Shown: positions 53,686 to 62,411 of the stretch, one piece after another | Layout: each line of letters starts with the position of its first letter | Position numbering within the stretch: the stretch's first letter is position 1 | NCBI RefSeq assembly: GCF_002269505.1 | Contig: NZ_NQKQ01000010.1 | Location: 1-64,000 of the forward strand | Direction of reading: 5' to 3' | DNA: 64,000 nt | Source: Pseudomonas fragi | GTDB taxonomy: Bacteria; Pseudomonadota; Gammaproteobacteria; Pseudomonadales; Pseudomonadaceae | The notes under the pieces: model-generated | Databases searched by the model: none | What the model saw: the letters and a program-made list of their open reading frames with translations, nothing else | Told to the model about the DNA's origin: nothing | Made by a program: the position numbers and the translations under genes

Positions 53686-54909
53686 ATGTCGTACAACCCT
53701 GCCGATGCCCCTTACCCGCTGTCAGTTGCCAACGCGCATATCATCCGCACGGATGCCGAAGCCATCGAGATCGCCCATAAAGTGGCGACGTTTTTGCTGG
53801 AGGGCGATGCCGAGCGTGATCGGCTGCGCCAGGTGCCTGCCGAGGTGGTGGATGTGTTTTCCAACAGCGGCCTGTGGGGCATTACTGTGCCCAGGGAATA
53901 CGGCGGCGCGCAGGTGTCGTATGCGACGCTGGCCGAAGTGATCACCATTATTTCTGCTGCAGATGCTTCCCTGGGGCAAATTCCGCAAAACCATTACTGC
54001 CTGCTTGAAGATATCCGCCTGCAAGGCACGGATCAGCAAAAGACCTTCTTCTTTGCGCTGGCGCTCAAGGGTAATCGTTTCGCCAATGCCATTTCGGAAA
54101 CCGGCGGCAAGACCGTGCAGGACATCCAGACGCGCTTCGCCCGTGACGGCGACGAGGTGGTGGTCAATGGTCGCAAGGGCTATTGCACCGGCTCCCTGTA
54201 CGCCCACTGGCTGGGGGTACTGGCGCTGGATCACGAGGACAGGGCGCACCTGGCTTTTGTACCGCGCAACAGCCCGGGGCTGACGGTTGTGGATGACTGG
54301 TCGAGCATTGGCCAGCGCAACACGGCCAGTGGCACGGTGCTGGTGCAGGATTTGCGGGTGGCCGACTTCAACGTTTTCAAGACCTACCGCTCTTACGCGA
54401 ACCCGACGCTGGCGGGGCCTTTTGCGCAGATCACTACGGCTGCCATTGACGCCGGAATCGCTCGGGCGGCGCTGCGTGACACTCTGGTGTTTGTCCGTGA
54501 ACAGGCAAGGCCCTGGATCGACTCTGGCCTGGAAAAGGCCAGTGACGACCCCTTGACCATTATCCAGATCGGCAAATTGAGCATTCAACTGGACGCCTCT
54601 GAAGCCTTGCTCGAACGGGCCGGCAGAGTCATGGACAGCGTGCGTGCAAACCCCGATGAGGACGGTGTAGCCCGCGCCTCGGTGGCGGTGGCCAAGGCCA
54701 AGGTGCTGACCACTGAAATTGCCCTGGAAGCCAGTACCCGCCTGTTTGAACTGGGTGGCACGCGTTCTTCGCTAGCGCGCCACAACCATGACCGGCACTG
54801 GCGCAATGCGCGGGTGCATACGTTGCACGACCCGGTGCGCTGGAAGTACCACGTGGTCGGCAACTGGCTGCTCAACGGGGTCAACCCGCCACGCCACGAT
54901 TGGTCATGA
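53686..54909 (+). CDS. sfnB: SfnB family sulfur acquisition oxidoreductase
   Basis: An acyl-CoA dehydrogenase-fold flavoprotein of 407 residues. The SfnB group works in sulfur starvation with FMNH2 monooxygenases that desulfurise sulfones and sulfonates. Family features include WGITVPREYGGA, the Thr/Ser-rich FAD loop (FANAISETGGKT) and the C-terminal LGGTRSS. ATG 53686 starts MSYNPADAP; the frame upstream overlaps the sigma-54 promoter and is not expected to be translated. The stop overlaps metI. Confidence 0.88.
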   Translation: MSYNPADAPYPLSVANAHIIRTDAEAIEIAHKVATFLLEGDAERDRLRQVPAEVVDVFSNSGLWGITVPREYGGAQVSYATLAEVITIISAADASLGQIPQNHYCLLEDIRLQGTDQQKTFFFALALKGNRFANAISETGGKTVQDIQTRFARDGDEVVVNGRKGYCTGSLYAHWLGVLALDHEDRAHLAFVPRNSPGLTVVDDWSSIGQRNTASGTVLVQDLRVADFNVFKTYRSYANPTLAGPFAQITTAAIDAGIARAALRDTLVFVREQARPWIDSGLEKASDDPLTIIQIGKLSIQLDASEALLERAGRVMDSVRANPDEDGVARASVAVAKAKVLTTEIALEASTRLFELGGTRSSLARHNHDRHWRNARVHTLHDPVRWKYHVVGNWLLNGVNPPRHDWS

Positions 54910-55577
54910 ACATGCTTGAGCTGCTGAGCCACCTCAATTGGGCGGAAATTGCCCGGGCCTGCCTCGCCACACTCAGCATGCTCAGTGTGGCACTGGGTTT
55001 TACCGTGCTGCTGGGCATGCCGCTGGGCGTGTTGATGTTCCTCACCGGCAAGCAGCAGCTTCATGCCAGGCCCGGCGTGTACCGGGTGCTGTCGATGCTG
55101 GTGAATGTGTTCCGCTCACTGCCCTTCATCATCTTGTTGATCGTGCTGATCCCCCTGACTGCTTTTCTCACCGGCACTTCGCTGGGGGTGAAGGGGGCTA
55201 TCCCGCCGCTGGTGGCGGGTTGCACGCCGTTTTTTGCGCGGCTGGTGGAAATCGCCCTGCGTGAAGTCGACCACGGTGTGGTTGAAGCCACCCAGGCCAT
55301 GGGTGCCAGCACCTGGCAGGTGGTGTGGCACACCTTGCTGCCCGAGGCGCGCACCGGGCTGATCGCGGCCATCACCGTAACGGCCATCGTGCTGGTGGAT
55401 TACACCGCGATGGCGGGAGTGATCGGTGGCGGCGGGCTGGGGGATCTGGCGATCCGCTTTGGTTATCAGCGTTTTCAGACGGATGTGATGGTGGTCACCG
55501 TAGCACTGCTGGTCTTGCTGGTGCAGGGCCTGCAAATAAGCGGCGACCGTCTGGTGCTGCGTTACAGCCGTCGTTGA
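54906..55577 (+). CDS. metI: Methionine-type ABC transporter permease (MetI)
   Basis: The 223 residues have five or six helices and the EAA loop (about 125-150, EATQAMGASTWQVVWHTLLPEA) that contacts an ATPase. MetI permeases import methionine or related thioethers with MetN and MetQ. The ATG overlaps the sfnB stop. No ATPase gene is found in the locus, so it must borrow one encoded elsewhere. Confidence 0.9.
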   Translation: MNMLELLSHLNWAEIARACLATLSMLSVALGFTVLLGMPLGVLMFLTGKQQLHARPGVYRVLSMLVNVFRSLPFIILLIVLIPLTAFLTGTSLGVKGAIPPLVAGCTPFFARLVEIALREVDHGVVEATQAMGASTWQVVWHTLLPEARTGLIAAITVTAIVLVDYTAMAGVIGGGGLGDLAIRFGYQRFQTDVMVVTVALLVLLVQGLQISGDRLVLRYSRR

Positions 55578-55610
55578 GGCGGCCCTTTAATTTCTGTTCG
55601 GAGTTGTGCC

Positions 55611-56381
55611 ATGAAAAAGCTTGTTGCCCTTGCGGCTGTTTTTGCTGCACTCACGGCCCATGCCGGAGAACAACTGGTGGTTGGGGCAAGCCCGGTGCCT
55701 CACGCCGAGATTCTGGAGTTCGTCAAACCTGAGCTGGCCAGGCAGGGTGTTGACCTGGATATCAAGGTCTTCACCGACTTTATCCAGCCCAACGTGCAAT
55801 TGGCCGAGAAAAACATCGACGCCAACTACTACCAGTACCGGCCGTTCCTGGACGAGTTCAACAAGACCCGCCACACCGATCTGGTGCCGGTGGTCGGCGT
55901 GCATATCGAACCGTTCGGTGCGTATTCAACCAGGATCAAACAGCTGTCCGAACTCAAGGACGGCGCGTCGGTGGCCATCCCCAACGATCCGGTCAATGCC
56001 GGCCGCGCACTGGTGCTGCTGGATGAGGCGGGGTTGATCAAACTCAAGGACCCGAGCAACACCCTGTCGACGACACGGGACATTGCGCAGAACCCCAAGC
56101 ACCTGAAAATCCGAGAACTGGAAGGGGCGTTGCTGGCGCGGGCGGTGAACCAGGTTGATCTGGCATTCGTGTTTGCCAACTACGCGCTGGAAGCGGGCAT
56201 CGACACCAACAGTGCGTTGATCGTGGAGAAGGGCAAGGATCTATACGTTGAGTATCTGGTTGCGCGCCCGGACAATATTCAAAGCCCGGCCATCCAGAAA
56301 CTGGCCCGCGCACTGAACTCGCCGCACGTGCGCGAGTTCATTCTGACCCGCTACAAAGGCCAGATCGTGCCGGGATTTTGA
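55611..56381 (+). CDS. metQ: Methionine-binding protein (MetQ/NlpA family)
   Basis: The 256 residues have an N-terminal signal ending near AHAGEQ (Ala-type, not a lipobox), then a two-lobed substrate-binding domain with the NlpA signature (VGASPVPHAEIL, and QLAEKNIDANYYQYRPFLDEF). In the periplasm it presents L- or D-methionine or related thioethers to MetI. It is 33 nt after metI. The context with SfnB suggests uptake of organosulfur substrates. Confidence 0.9.
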   Translation: MKKLVALAAVFAALTAHAGEQLVVGASPVPHAEILEFVKPELARQGVDLDIKVFTDFIQPNVQLAEKNIDANYYQYRPFLDEFNKTRHTDLVPVVGVHIEPFGAYSTRIKQLSELKDGASVAIPNDPVNAGRALVLLDEAGLIKLKDPSNTLSTTRDIAQNPKHLKIRELEGALLARAVNQVDLAFVFANYALEAGIDTNSALIVEKGKDLYVEYLVARPDNIQSPAIQKLARALNSPHVREFILTRYKGQIVPGF

Positions 56382-56387
56382 GCGCCG

Positions 56388-57026
56388 TTAGCTGACCTGA
56401 CCGCCGCTTTGCCGTACATCCTGCACGGTGTTCAGCGCAGTTGTCAGCGCGATGCGCAGCCCCTCAATCTGGGTTGAGAGGGGCATCGATGGCCCACCGG
56501 ATCGAGCCGCCTGTTCCGGCAGTTCAGGGACGTGGATAAAACCGCTGCGCACCGCCGACCCGGCCAGCGCATGTTGCAGGCAGTAGAACACCTGGTTGCA
56601 GACGAAGGTGCCCGCCGTGTGCGATACCGATGCGGCAATGCCTGCGGCCTTCAGCGCCTGCACCATGGCCTTGAGCGGCAAGGTCGTGAAGTAGGCGGCT
56701 GGCCCTTGCGGCACCACGGGCGTGTCGATCGGCTGCTCGCCCAGGTTATCGGGGATGCGCGCATCGTTGAGATTGATCGCCACCCGCTCGATGCACACGT
56801 CGCTGCGGCCAGGGCCCAGGCCTACGGCGATCACCAGTTCAGGTTCGAACTCCTCCAGCAACTGCTTGAGCCGCGCCGGTGCCTGGGCAAATACGCAGGG
56901 CAACTGGCGGGCGACTATGCGGATGTCGTCCTGCAGCCTGCCGTCCAGGGCGCGTACGGCCTCCCAGGACGGGTTGATGGTGTCTTGATCGAACGGTTCG
57001 AATCCGGTCAGCAGTACAGTGCGCAT
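56388..57026 (-). CDS. pcp: Pyroglutamyl-peptidase I
   Basis: The 212 residues are a C15-family peptidase that removes N-terminal pyroglutamate. The triad is visible: Glu80 in IERVAINL, Cys143 in GTFVCNQVFY and His165 in FIHVP. It follows DUF979 and DUF969 on the same strand with a 7-nt gap, an arrangement known from other bacteria and consistent with handling of 5-oxoproline-containing compounds. Confidence 0.93.
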   Translation of the reverse strand: MRTVLLTGFEPFDQDTINPSWEAVRALDGRLQDDIRIVARQLPCVFAQAPARLKQLLEEFEPELVIAVGLGPGRSDVCIERVAINLNDARIPDNLGEQPIDTPVVPQGPAAYFTTLPLKAMVQALKAAGIAASVSHTAGTFVCNQVFYCLQHALAGSAVRSGFIHVPELPEQAARSGGPSMPLSTQIEGLRIALTTALNTVQDVRQSGGQVS

Positions 57027-57033
57027 GGGGCCC

Positions 57034-57984
57034 TCACATCAACAGGTAAAGAAGCACGATATTGACCACCAGCATCATCAGCGCGGTGGGCATTTGTGCC
57101 TTGATCACCGCATATTTGTCCGGCAGCTCCAGCAGGGCCACGGGGACAATATTGAAGTTGGCCGCCATTGGCGTCATCAGTGTGCCGCAGTAGCCGGAAA
57201 ACATGCCGATTGCAGCCATCACAGCCGGGTTGGCATCGTAGATGCCGACCAGTACCGGCACGCCGACCCCGCCGGTCATTACCGGGAATGCTGCAAAACC
57301 GTTGCCCATGATGACCGTGAACAGTGCCATGCCCAGCACGTAGACCATCACCGCTACCAGGCGATAGTCCATGTTGATGTAGGCGGTGGTGACATGAGCA
57401 ACGGCGGTACCGACCCCGGCGTCATTGAACAGCAGGCCAAGCATGGCGAGCATTTGCGGCAGCACCATGGTCCAGCCCAGCGCTTCGGTGAGACGGCGTG
57501 ATTCGCGCAAGCCTTGCAGCGGGGTGTCGCGGGTCAGGATGCAGGCCAGCACCAGGGCCACCATACAGCCGATGCCGAGGGACACGAACGTGGTGTTTTT
57601 CGGGTCAAGCAGTGGCACGCCACCGATCTGGGTGTTTTTCAGCAGGATCGAACCAATCACTGTCACCAGAGGAATCGACAGGGCCGGGATAAACAGCTTG
57701 TGCCCCAGACGGCCAGCACTGGCCCGTGCTGCCTTGACATGCAACTCGGCGTGGGTGCCACGGCCAACGCCGCCAATACCTGCAATGCCGGCCATGACCA
57801 GCACGCCAATACCCACCACGAACGGCGAAAGGCGATCGCCAATCAGGAACACCATGGCGAACAATGCCCAGAACAGGCCGCTGGTCCAGCGTTTGGGGTG
57901 GGTGCGGTCGGTCAGGATCATGCCTGCGGTGATCAGCAGCAGCACACCGGCCAGCCAGTAGAAGTACTCAATGGAAATAATCAT
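57034..57984 (-). CDS. DUF979 family membrane protein, putative 5-oxoproline permease subunit
   Basis: The 316 residues have about 10 hydrophobic segments and no other domain. It forms an operon with DUF969 upstream (overlap of 4 nt) and pcp downstream. Their fixed neighbourhood in many genomes led to the proposal that they transport 5-oxoproline or pyroglutamyl peptides; I know of no direct test of this and treat it as inference. Confidence 0.82.
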   Translation of the reverse strand: MIISIEYFYWLAGVLLLITAGMILTDRTHPKRWTSGLFWALFAMVFLIGDRLSPFVVGIGVLVMAGIAGIGGVGRGTHAELHVKAARASAGRLGHKLFIPALSIPLVTVIGSILLKNTQIGGVPLLDPKNTTFVSLGIGCMVALVLACILTRDTPLQGLRESRRLTEALGWTMVLPQMLAMLGLLFNDAGVGTAVAHVTTAYINMDYRLVAVMVYVLGMALFTVIMGNGFAAFPVMTGGVGVPVLVGIYDANPAVMAAIGMFSGYCGTLMTPMAANFNIVPVALLELPDKYAVIKAQMPTALMMLVVNIVLLYLLM

Positions 57985-58712
57985 CGTGCCAGCTCCTGAG
58001 CTGCGTCAGCTTCTTCGCGGGCAACTTCGGCCATGCTGCGCTCCAGCATCAAGTCAAAGCGATACAGGCGCAGGGCATGCACGATAAAGGCGCAAATCGC
58101 CGTCGGAATTCCCCAGAAAGCAATGTGCAGCGGCTCGACATCAAGCCCCGAACCCAGCAGGAAGGTGTGCATCAGCGCGATTGCGCCGAAGGCCACAAAA
58201 ACGTCTTCGCCAAAAAACAAACCGATGTTGTCGGTGGCGGCACACATGGCCAGGACTTTCTGGCGCACGGGAGCAGGCAGCTTGCCGTACTTGTTTTCGG
58301 CAGCCCCCTCGGCCATCGGGGCCAGCAGCGGCCGGACCATTTGCGGGTGCCCGCCGAGGCTGGTCAAGCCCACGGCGGCGGTGGTCTCACGCACAAACAG
58401 GTACATGATCAACAATCGGCCGACCGTTGCGCGCTGGAAGCTGGCGATCCAGTTTTGCGCGTGCAGGCGCAGACCGTGACGCTCCAGCAGGCCGATCACG
58501 GCCAGGGGCAGCAGCAGAATCAATTGCAGGGCGCGGGTTTGAAGGAAGCCTTCCCCCATTTCACTGATGATCTTTTCCAGCGGGAAGTTGGCAGCAAGGC
58601 CGGTGACGATGGCGGCCGCACTGACCACCAACAGGGGGTTAAAGCGCAGCACAAAGCCGATGATGATGACGAACACGCCAATCAAGGGCCAAAGATTTAC
58701 GACGGTTTGCAT
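57981..58712 (-). CDS. DUF969 family membrane protein, partner of DUF979
   Basis: The 243 residues have six or seven hydrophobic segments (first near 8-28) and a cytoplasmic tail rich in Glu and Ala. It is the first gene of a three-gene operon with DUF979 and pcp. The ribosome-binding site is weak (GGGATTGCCCCCTC before the ATG). It probably forms a transporter with DUF979. Confidence 0.82.
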   Translation of the reverse strand: MQTVVNLWPLIGVFVIIIGFVLRFNPLLVVSAAAIVTGLAANFPLEKIISEMGEGFLQTRALQLILLLPLAVIGLLERHGLRLHAQNWIASFQRATVGRLLIMYLFVRETTAAVGLTSLGGHPQMVRPLLAPMAEGAAENKYGKLPAPVRQKVLAMCAATDNIGLFFGEDVFVAFGAIALMHTFLLGSGLDVEPLHIAFWGIPTAICAFIVHALRLYRFDLMLERSMAEVAREEADAAQELAR

Positions 58713-59018
58713 GAGGGGGCAATCCCTTTAGCTGATTACCGCAGCACCAGGGCAGGCTGGCGTGGGCAAGTCGAAAGCGGTCAGGCGCACTTTCGAAAAA
58801 TCGGTACGCTGCCGGACTCAGCGTGTTTTTTTATTTTTGACACTCTGCGAGCATCATTGGCCGTTATGGTTGGTGGCTTTGGGTTGCGCGTCCAGTCAAT
58901 AAAAGTTGTCACCCCTGAACAGAAAAGTTTTATCAATCACCGACTTAAGCCGACTGGCAGGTCACTGCGGCAAGGGTTTACAGTACTGCCCTGGTTTTGA
59001 TTGGGTGGGGCGTCCTGT
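58713..59018. other. Divergent promoter region between DUF969 and the LysR gene
   Basis: About 300 bp without a gene. It is AT-rich from 58820 to 58930 (TTTTTTTATTTTTGACA, then TCAATAAAAGTTGTCA), as expected for the two divergent promoters and a LysR binding region. No clear T-N11-A site could be singled out by eye. Confidence 0.5.
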
Positions 59019-59939
59019 ATGAACATGCGATTTCTTCTGACATTCGTCTGGGTAGCGCGCCTTGGCAGTTTTCGACTGACCGCCGAAAAACTCTCCAGTA
59101 CCCAGGCAGCCATTTCCAGTCGTATTTCGGTGCTCGAAACCGAGCTTGGTGTGCAGCTGTTCCAGCGCGATTCGCGTGGGGTCAACCTCACCCGTGAAGG
59201 CCATCAGGTGCTGGGTTACGCCGAGGAGATGCTGGCGACCCAGCAGCGCTTGCTGCAATCGCTGGGGCAGGCCGACAGGTTTGCCGGGCGTTTGCGCATC
59301 GGCGTTATGGACACCGTGATCCATAGCTGGCTGGGTGATCTGATCAGTGCACTGAGCCGCGACTACCCCCAGGTCGAGGTTGAGCTGACCGCCGATACGG
59401 CACTGAACCTTAATGAACAATTGCTTAAAGGTCAGCTGGACCTGATTTTTCAGACGGATCTGTTACGCGCCGACGGTGTGCGCAATGTACAGCTGGCCAG
59501 TTACCCGTTGAGCTGGATTGTGGCCAAGGACGCTGTGCTGAACCGCAACTACCATGACCTGGCGGATCTTTGTGAGGAGCGTTTGCTGACTTTTTCACGC
59601 TTGTCGCGGCCGCATCAGGACATGCTCAACTTTCTGCACCAGCACGAGATTGCCGCGCCACGCATCAGTTGCATCAACTCGGTGGCAGCGATTATCAAAC
59701 TGGTGGCGGACGGTTTTGGCATCGGCGCCTTGCCGCCGGTTCTGGTCAGCCGTGAGCTGCAGAGCGGGGCCATGATTGCGTTGCCCATCGAGACGGCACC
59801 GGGCTTTGCAGTGTATGCCAGTTGGCGCACGGGGGCGGGGCTGGAACTGAATGAAGCGGTCGTCAGCTTGAGCCAGACGGTAGTCGCCGAATACCAGCGC
59901 AGCGTTGTGCCTGAACACTTTGTGCTGCCGGGCATCTGA
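59019..59939 (+). CDS. LysR-family regulator, likely of the pcp/DUF979/DUF969 operon
   Basis: The 306 residues have an N-terminal winged helix (about 4-62, RLGSFRLTAEKLSSTQAAISSRI) and a periplasmic-binding-like effector domain. The ATG 59019 (MNMRF) is chosen; ATG 59025 is equally close. It is divergent from the operon and LysR regulators usually control the divergent neighbour, so it likely senses 5-oxoproline or a related acid. Confidence 0.85.
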   Translation: MNMRFLLTFVWVARLGSFRLTAEKLSSTQAAISSRISVLETELGVQLFQRDSRGVNLTREGHQVLGYAEEMLATQQRLLQSLGQADRFAGRLRIGVMDTVIHSWLGDLISALSRDYPQVEVELTADTALNLNEQLLKGQLDLIFQTDLLRADGVRNVQLASYPLSWIVAKDAVLNRNYHDLADLCEERLLTFSRLSRPHQDMLNFLHQHEIAAPRISCINSVAAIIKLVADGFGIGALPPVLVSRELQSGAMIALPIETAPGFAVYASWRTGAGLELNEAVVSLSQTVVAEYQRSVVPEHFVLPGI

Positions 59940-60105
59940 TCCGTATTTTTTCACCTTAACTGCGCCTGTTATGTATGCAGGCAGCGGCGCAAAATTCTCC
60001 TCAACCTTTCGAGACAGACGAGGACGCGAGTACACAGCAGCGCGTGTGTGTGCCCGGTTGATGCTCTGCGCCTGTTTTATTACGAACGACTGACGGGAAA
60101 ACATC

Positions 60106-60189
60106 ATGAACAAGATGGCTTGGTTTTTGGGCGGTTTTTTGGTGCTGACCATCGGCATCGGTATTTTGGCGACGATCCCGCCGGGTTGA
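60106..60189 (+). CDS. Very small membrane protein (27 aa)
   Basis: The frame MNKMAWFLGGFLVLTIGIGI...PPG is preceded by GGGA 7-8 nt upstream. It is one hydrophobic helix with a Lys near the N-terminus and ends Pro-Pro-Gly. Its length is below the usual annotation cut-off. The lack of stop codons is not by itself strong evidence, but the ribosome-binding site, composition and position just before a REP support it. Confidence 0.6.
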   Translation: MNKMAWFLGGFLVLTIGIGILATIPPG

Positions 60190-60207
60190 TAAATTCCTCA
60201 CGACATG

Positions 60208-60352
60208 TAGTCGCTGAGGAGCGAAGCGAGGCTGCGATCGGCGGCGCAGCCGTCGTGAGATCAGTGCATGCGATGCTTCAGATCAACCGCGTGCCCAGGT
60301 TTACGGTCGCTTCGCGACCGATCGCAGCCTCACTCCGCTCTTCAGCGACTAC
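60208..60352. repeat. REP doublet, GTAGTCGCTGAGGAGCG family
   Basis: The left arm GTAGTCGCTGAGGAGCGAAGCGAGGCTGCGATCGG faces an imperfect inverted right arm ending CAGCGACTAC. The right arm overlaps the mdeA stop codon. Confidence 0.9.
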
Positions 60353-61536
60353 AACGCCTGCTCTATATCCGCCAGCAAATCGGCAACGTCTTCCAGCCCC
60401 ACAGCCAGGCGCACCAACCCTTCACTGATCCCGTGCCGTGCCCGCTCCTCCAGGGTGTAGGTAGAGTGAGTCATGCTCGCCGGATGCTGCGCCAGTGATT
60501 CGGCTCCGCCCAGGCTGACTGCGCGGCTGAACAGTTGCAGTGCATTCATAAAGCGCTTGCCCGCAGCCATTCCCCCTTTAAGTTCAAAGGCAATCATGCC
60601 CCCTGGCAGTTTCATTTGTCGGGAAGCCAGGGCGTATTGCGGGAAAGTGGGTAGGCCGGGGTAGGCAACCCACTCCACGGCAGGGTGATCCTGCAGCATC
60701 TGCGCAATGCTCTGGGCGCTGCTGCAATGGCGATCCATGCGCAGGGCCAGGGTTTTGATACCGCGCATGAGTAAATGCGCATCATGGGGCGACAAGACTG
60801 CTCCGGTCAGGTCCTTCAAGCCTTGCAGGCGAATCCGGTCAGCCAGGTGCTGGCTGGTGAGCACCATGCCGGCGGTGATATCGCTGTGCCCGCTCAGGTA
60901 TTTGGTGGCTGAATGCACCACCACATCGGCGCCCAACTCCAGTGGCCGCTGCAAATACGGGGTGCAGTAGGTGTTGTCGATCACCACCAGCAGGTTGTCG
61001 TGGTTGTGGGCGATGCGCGACACAGCAGGGATGTCGACCAGTTGCATGTTCGGGTTGGCCGGCGTTTCGAAGTAGATCATTCGTGTTGCCGGGCTGATCG
61101 CTGCTTGCAGTTCGGCGGGGTTGGCCATGTCCACATGCTTGACCACTACCCCGAACTCACCGATGCCGTGGTGCAGCAGGGCAAAGGTGCAGCCATACAA
61201 GGTACGGTTGACGATGATTTCATCGCCGGGGCGCAGCAGGGTCCAGAAGGTGGCGGCAATCGCGCCCATGCCGGAACTGAACGCCACACCCGCTTCAGCG
61301 TTTTCCAGCGCCGCCATGCGTGCTTCCAGCAGGGCCAGCGTCGGATTGGATATGCGGGTATAGAAATAGCCGTGCTCTTCACCGGAAAAACAGCCTGCTC
61401 CGTATTCGGCCGTGGCAAAGGCAAAGGTCGAGGTCATATAAACAGGGGGGATTACTGCTCCGTTGTGTTCCAGCGAGTTGTAACCGTAGTGGATGGCGCG
61501 GGTAGAAAAGCCGAAGTTGTTGTTCTTGTCGTTCAT
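60349..61536 (-). CDS. mdeA: Methionine gamma-lyase
   Basis: A PLP enzyme of 395 residues that cleaves L-methionine to methanethiol, 2-oxobutyrate and ammonia. Sequence identity to P. putida MdeA is evident along the length, and the hallmark Cys116 is in place in NRTLYGCTFAL, with Lys212 as the PLP lysine in SATKYLSGHSD. ATG 61536 has GGAGAG 6 nt upstream. The last codons end with a TAG supplied by a REP. The P. putida mdeB partner is absent. Confidence 0.95.
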   Translation of the reverse strand: MNDKNNNFGFSTRAIHYGYNSLEHNGAVIPPVYMTSTFAFATAEYGAGCFSGEEHGYFYTRISNPTLALLEARMAALENAEAGVAFSSGMGAIAATFWTLLRPGDEIIVNRTLYGCTFALLHHGIGEFGVVVKHVDMANPAELQAAISPATRMIYFETPANPNMQLVDIPAVSRIAHNHDNLLVVIDNTYCTPYLQRPLELGADVVVHSATKYLSGHSDITAGMVLTSQHLADRIRLQGLKDLTGAVLSPHDAHLLMRGIKTLALRMDRHCSSAQSIAQMLQDHPAVEWVAYPGLPTFPQYALASRQMKLPGGMIAFELKGGMAAGKRFMNALQLFSRAVSLGGAESLAQHPASMTHSTYTLEERARHGISEGLVRLAVGLEDVADLLADIEQAL

Positions 61537-61582
61537 GGCGAACTCTCCGATATTTCCTACAATGCTATGCTTTAAATGAACG

Positions 61583-61594
61583 TGGAAAATTCCA
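61583..61594. promoter_or_regulatory. Palindrome in the mdeA/mdeR divergent promoter
   Basis: TGGAA-AA-TTCCA is a perfect 5-bp inverted repeat. It lies about 47 nt before mdeA and 65 nt before mdeR, a good place for the Lrp-type regulator. Confidence 0.5.
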
Positions 61595-61660
61595 ATTTTG
61601 CCTGTAAATACGGCGCTTCTTAGGACAAAAAACAGCAACGCAGACAGGGAGGGGTAATTT

Positions 61661-62131
61661 ATGCCAAACGCTCTGGACAGAACCGATAAAGCCTTGCTTT
61701 GCGCGCTGCAGGGCAATGCCCGACTTACCGTTGCAGAGTTGGCCGAAAGCGTTTCATTGACCACTTCGCCGTGTTGGCGACGGGTAAAAATGCTGGAAGA
61801 TAGCGGAATCATTACCGGTTATCAGGCAGTTCTTTCGCCTAAAGAGCTGGGTTATGGGGTCACGGCGTTTGTCAGTATCATGATGGCTTCTCACTCGCAA
61901 GAAGTGGCCAGAAGCTTTGAGCAACGGTTATTGGATATCCCTGAAATCGTCGCCTGTCACAACGTATCGGGGCGTTACGATTTTTTATTGGAAGTCGTGG
62001 CCAGGGATCTTGAGTCGTTCGGCGAGTTTGCCCGTGAAGTCCTGCAAGCCTTGCCGGCGGTGAAGGAAATTTATTCGAGTTTTTCGTATAAGTCGGTCAA
62101 ACCATGGCGAAAGGTGCCAGTTGAAGGCTGA
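61661..62131 (+). CDS. mdeR: Lrp/AsnC-family regulator MdeR
   Basis: The 156 residues have an N-terminal helix-turn-helix (about 5-55, LDRTDKALLCALQGNARLTVAELAESV) and a RAM ligand domain (about 70-150). In P. putida MdeR activates mdeA in response to methionine. The divergent layout is the same. A GGGAGGGG lies 7 nt before the ATG. Confidence 0.92.
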   Translation: MPNALDRTDKALLCALQGNARLTVAELAESVSLTTSPCWRRVKMLEDSGIITGYQAVLSPKELGYGVTAFVSIMMASHSQEVARSFEQRLLDIPEIVACHNVSGRYDFLLEVVARDLESFGEFAREVLQALPAVKEIYSSFSYKSVKPWRKVPVEG

Positions 62132-62411
62132 GCGCACTCAAGCGTAGACTGGTTTTGTTAATAAGACGTATGTTGACCAGCATGATATTTGTTAATGCAT
62201 TGCTCATGTTGAGAGATCCTTCTCGTTGTATGAGTCAATAGTATTAGTGGGGAAGATTGAAAATTGCAGGTTGAATCTTGGGTGGTTTGTAAGTTTTTTT
62301 GTGAGTTATATAGTTTTGGTCTGGTTGCTCTTTTTGTGACGGCTGGTGCGCGGTTTTAGTGCTTGGCTTTTACTTTTAATTGCATTGAATAAGAGTAAAA
62401 AACCCTGTTGA
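62132..62411. other. AT-rich intergenic stretch downstream of mdeR
   Basis: About 280 bases with a TTTTTTTGTGAGTTATATAG stretch and no credible reading frame. It is markedly richer in AT than the surroundings, suggesting old transferred DNA next to the endolysin remnant. Confidence 0.4.
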
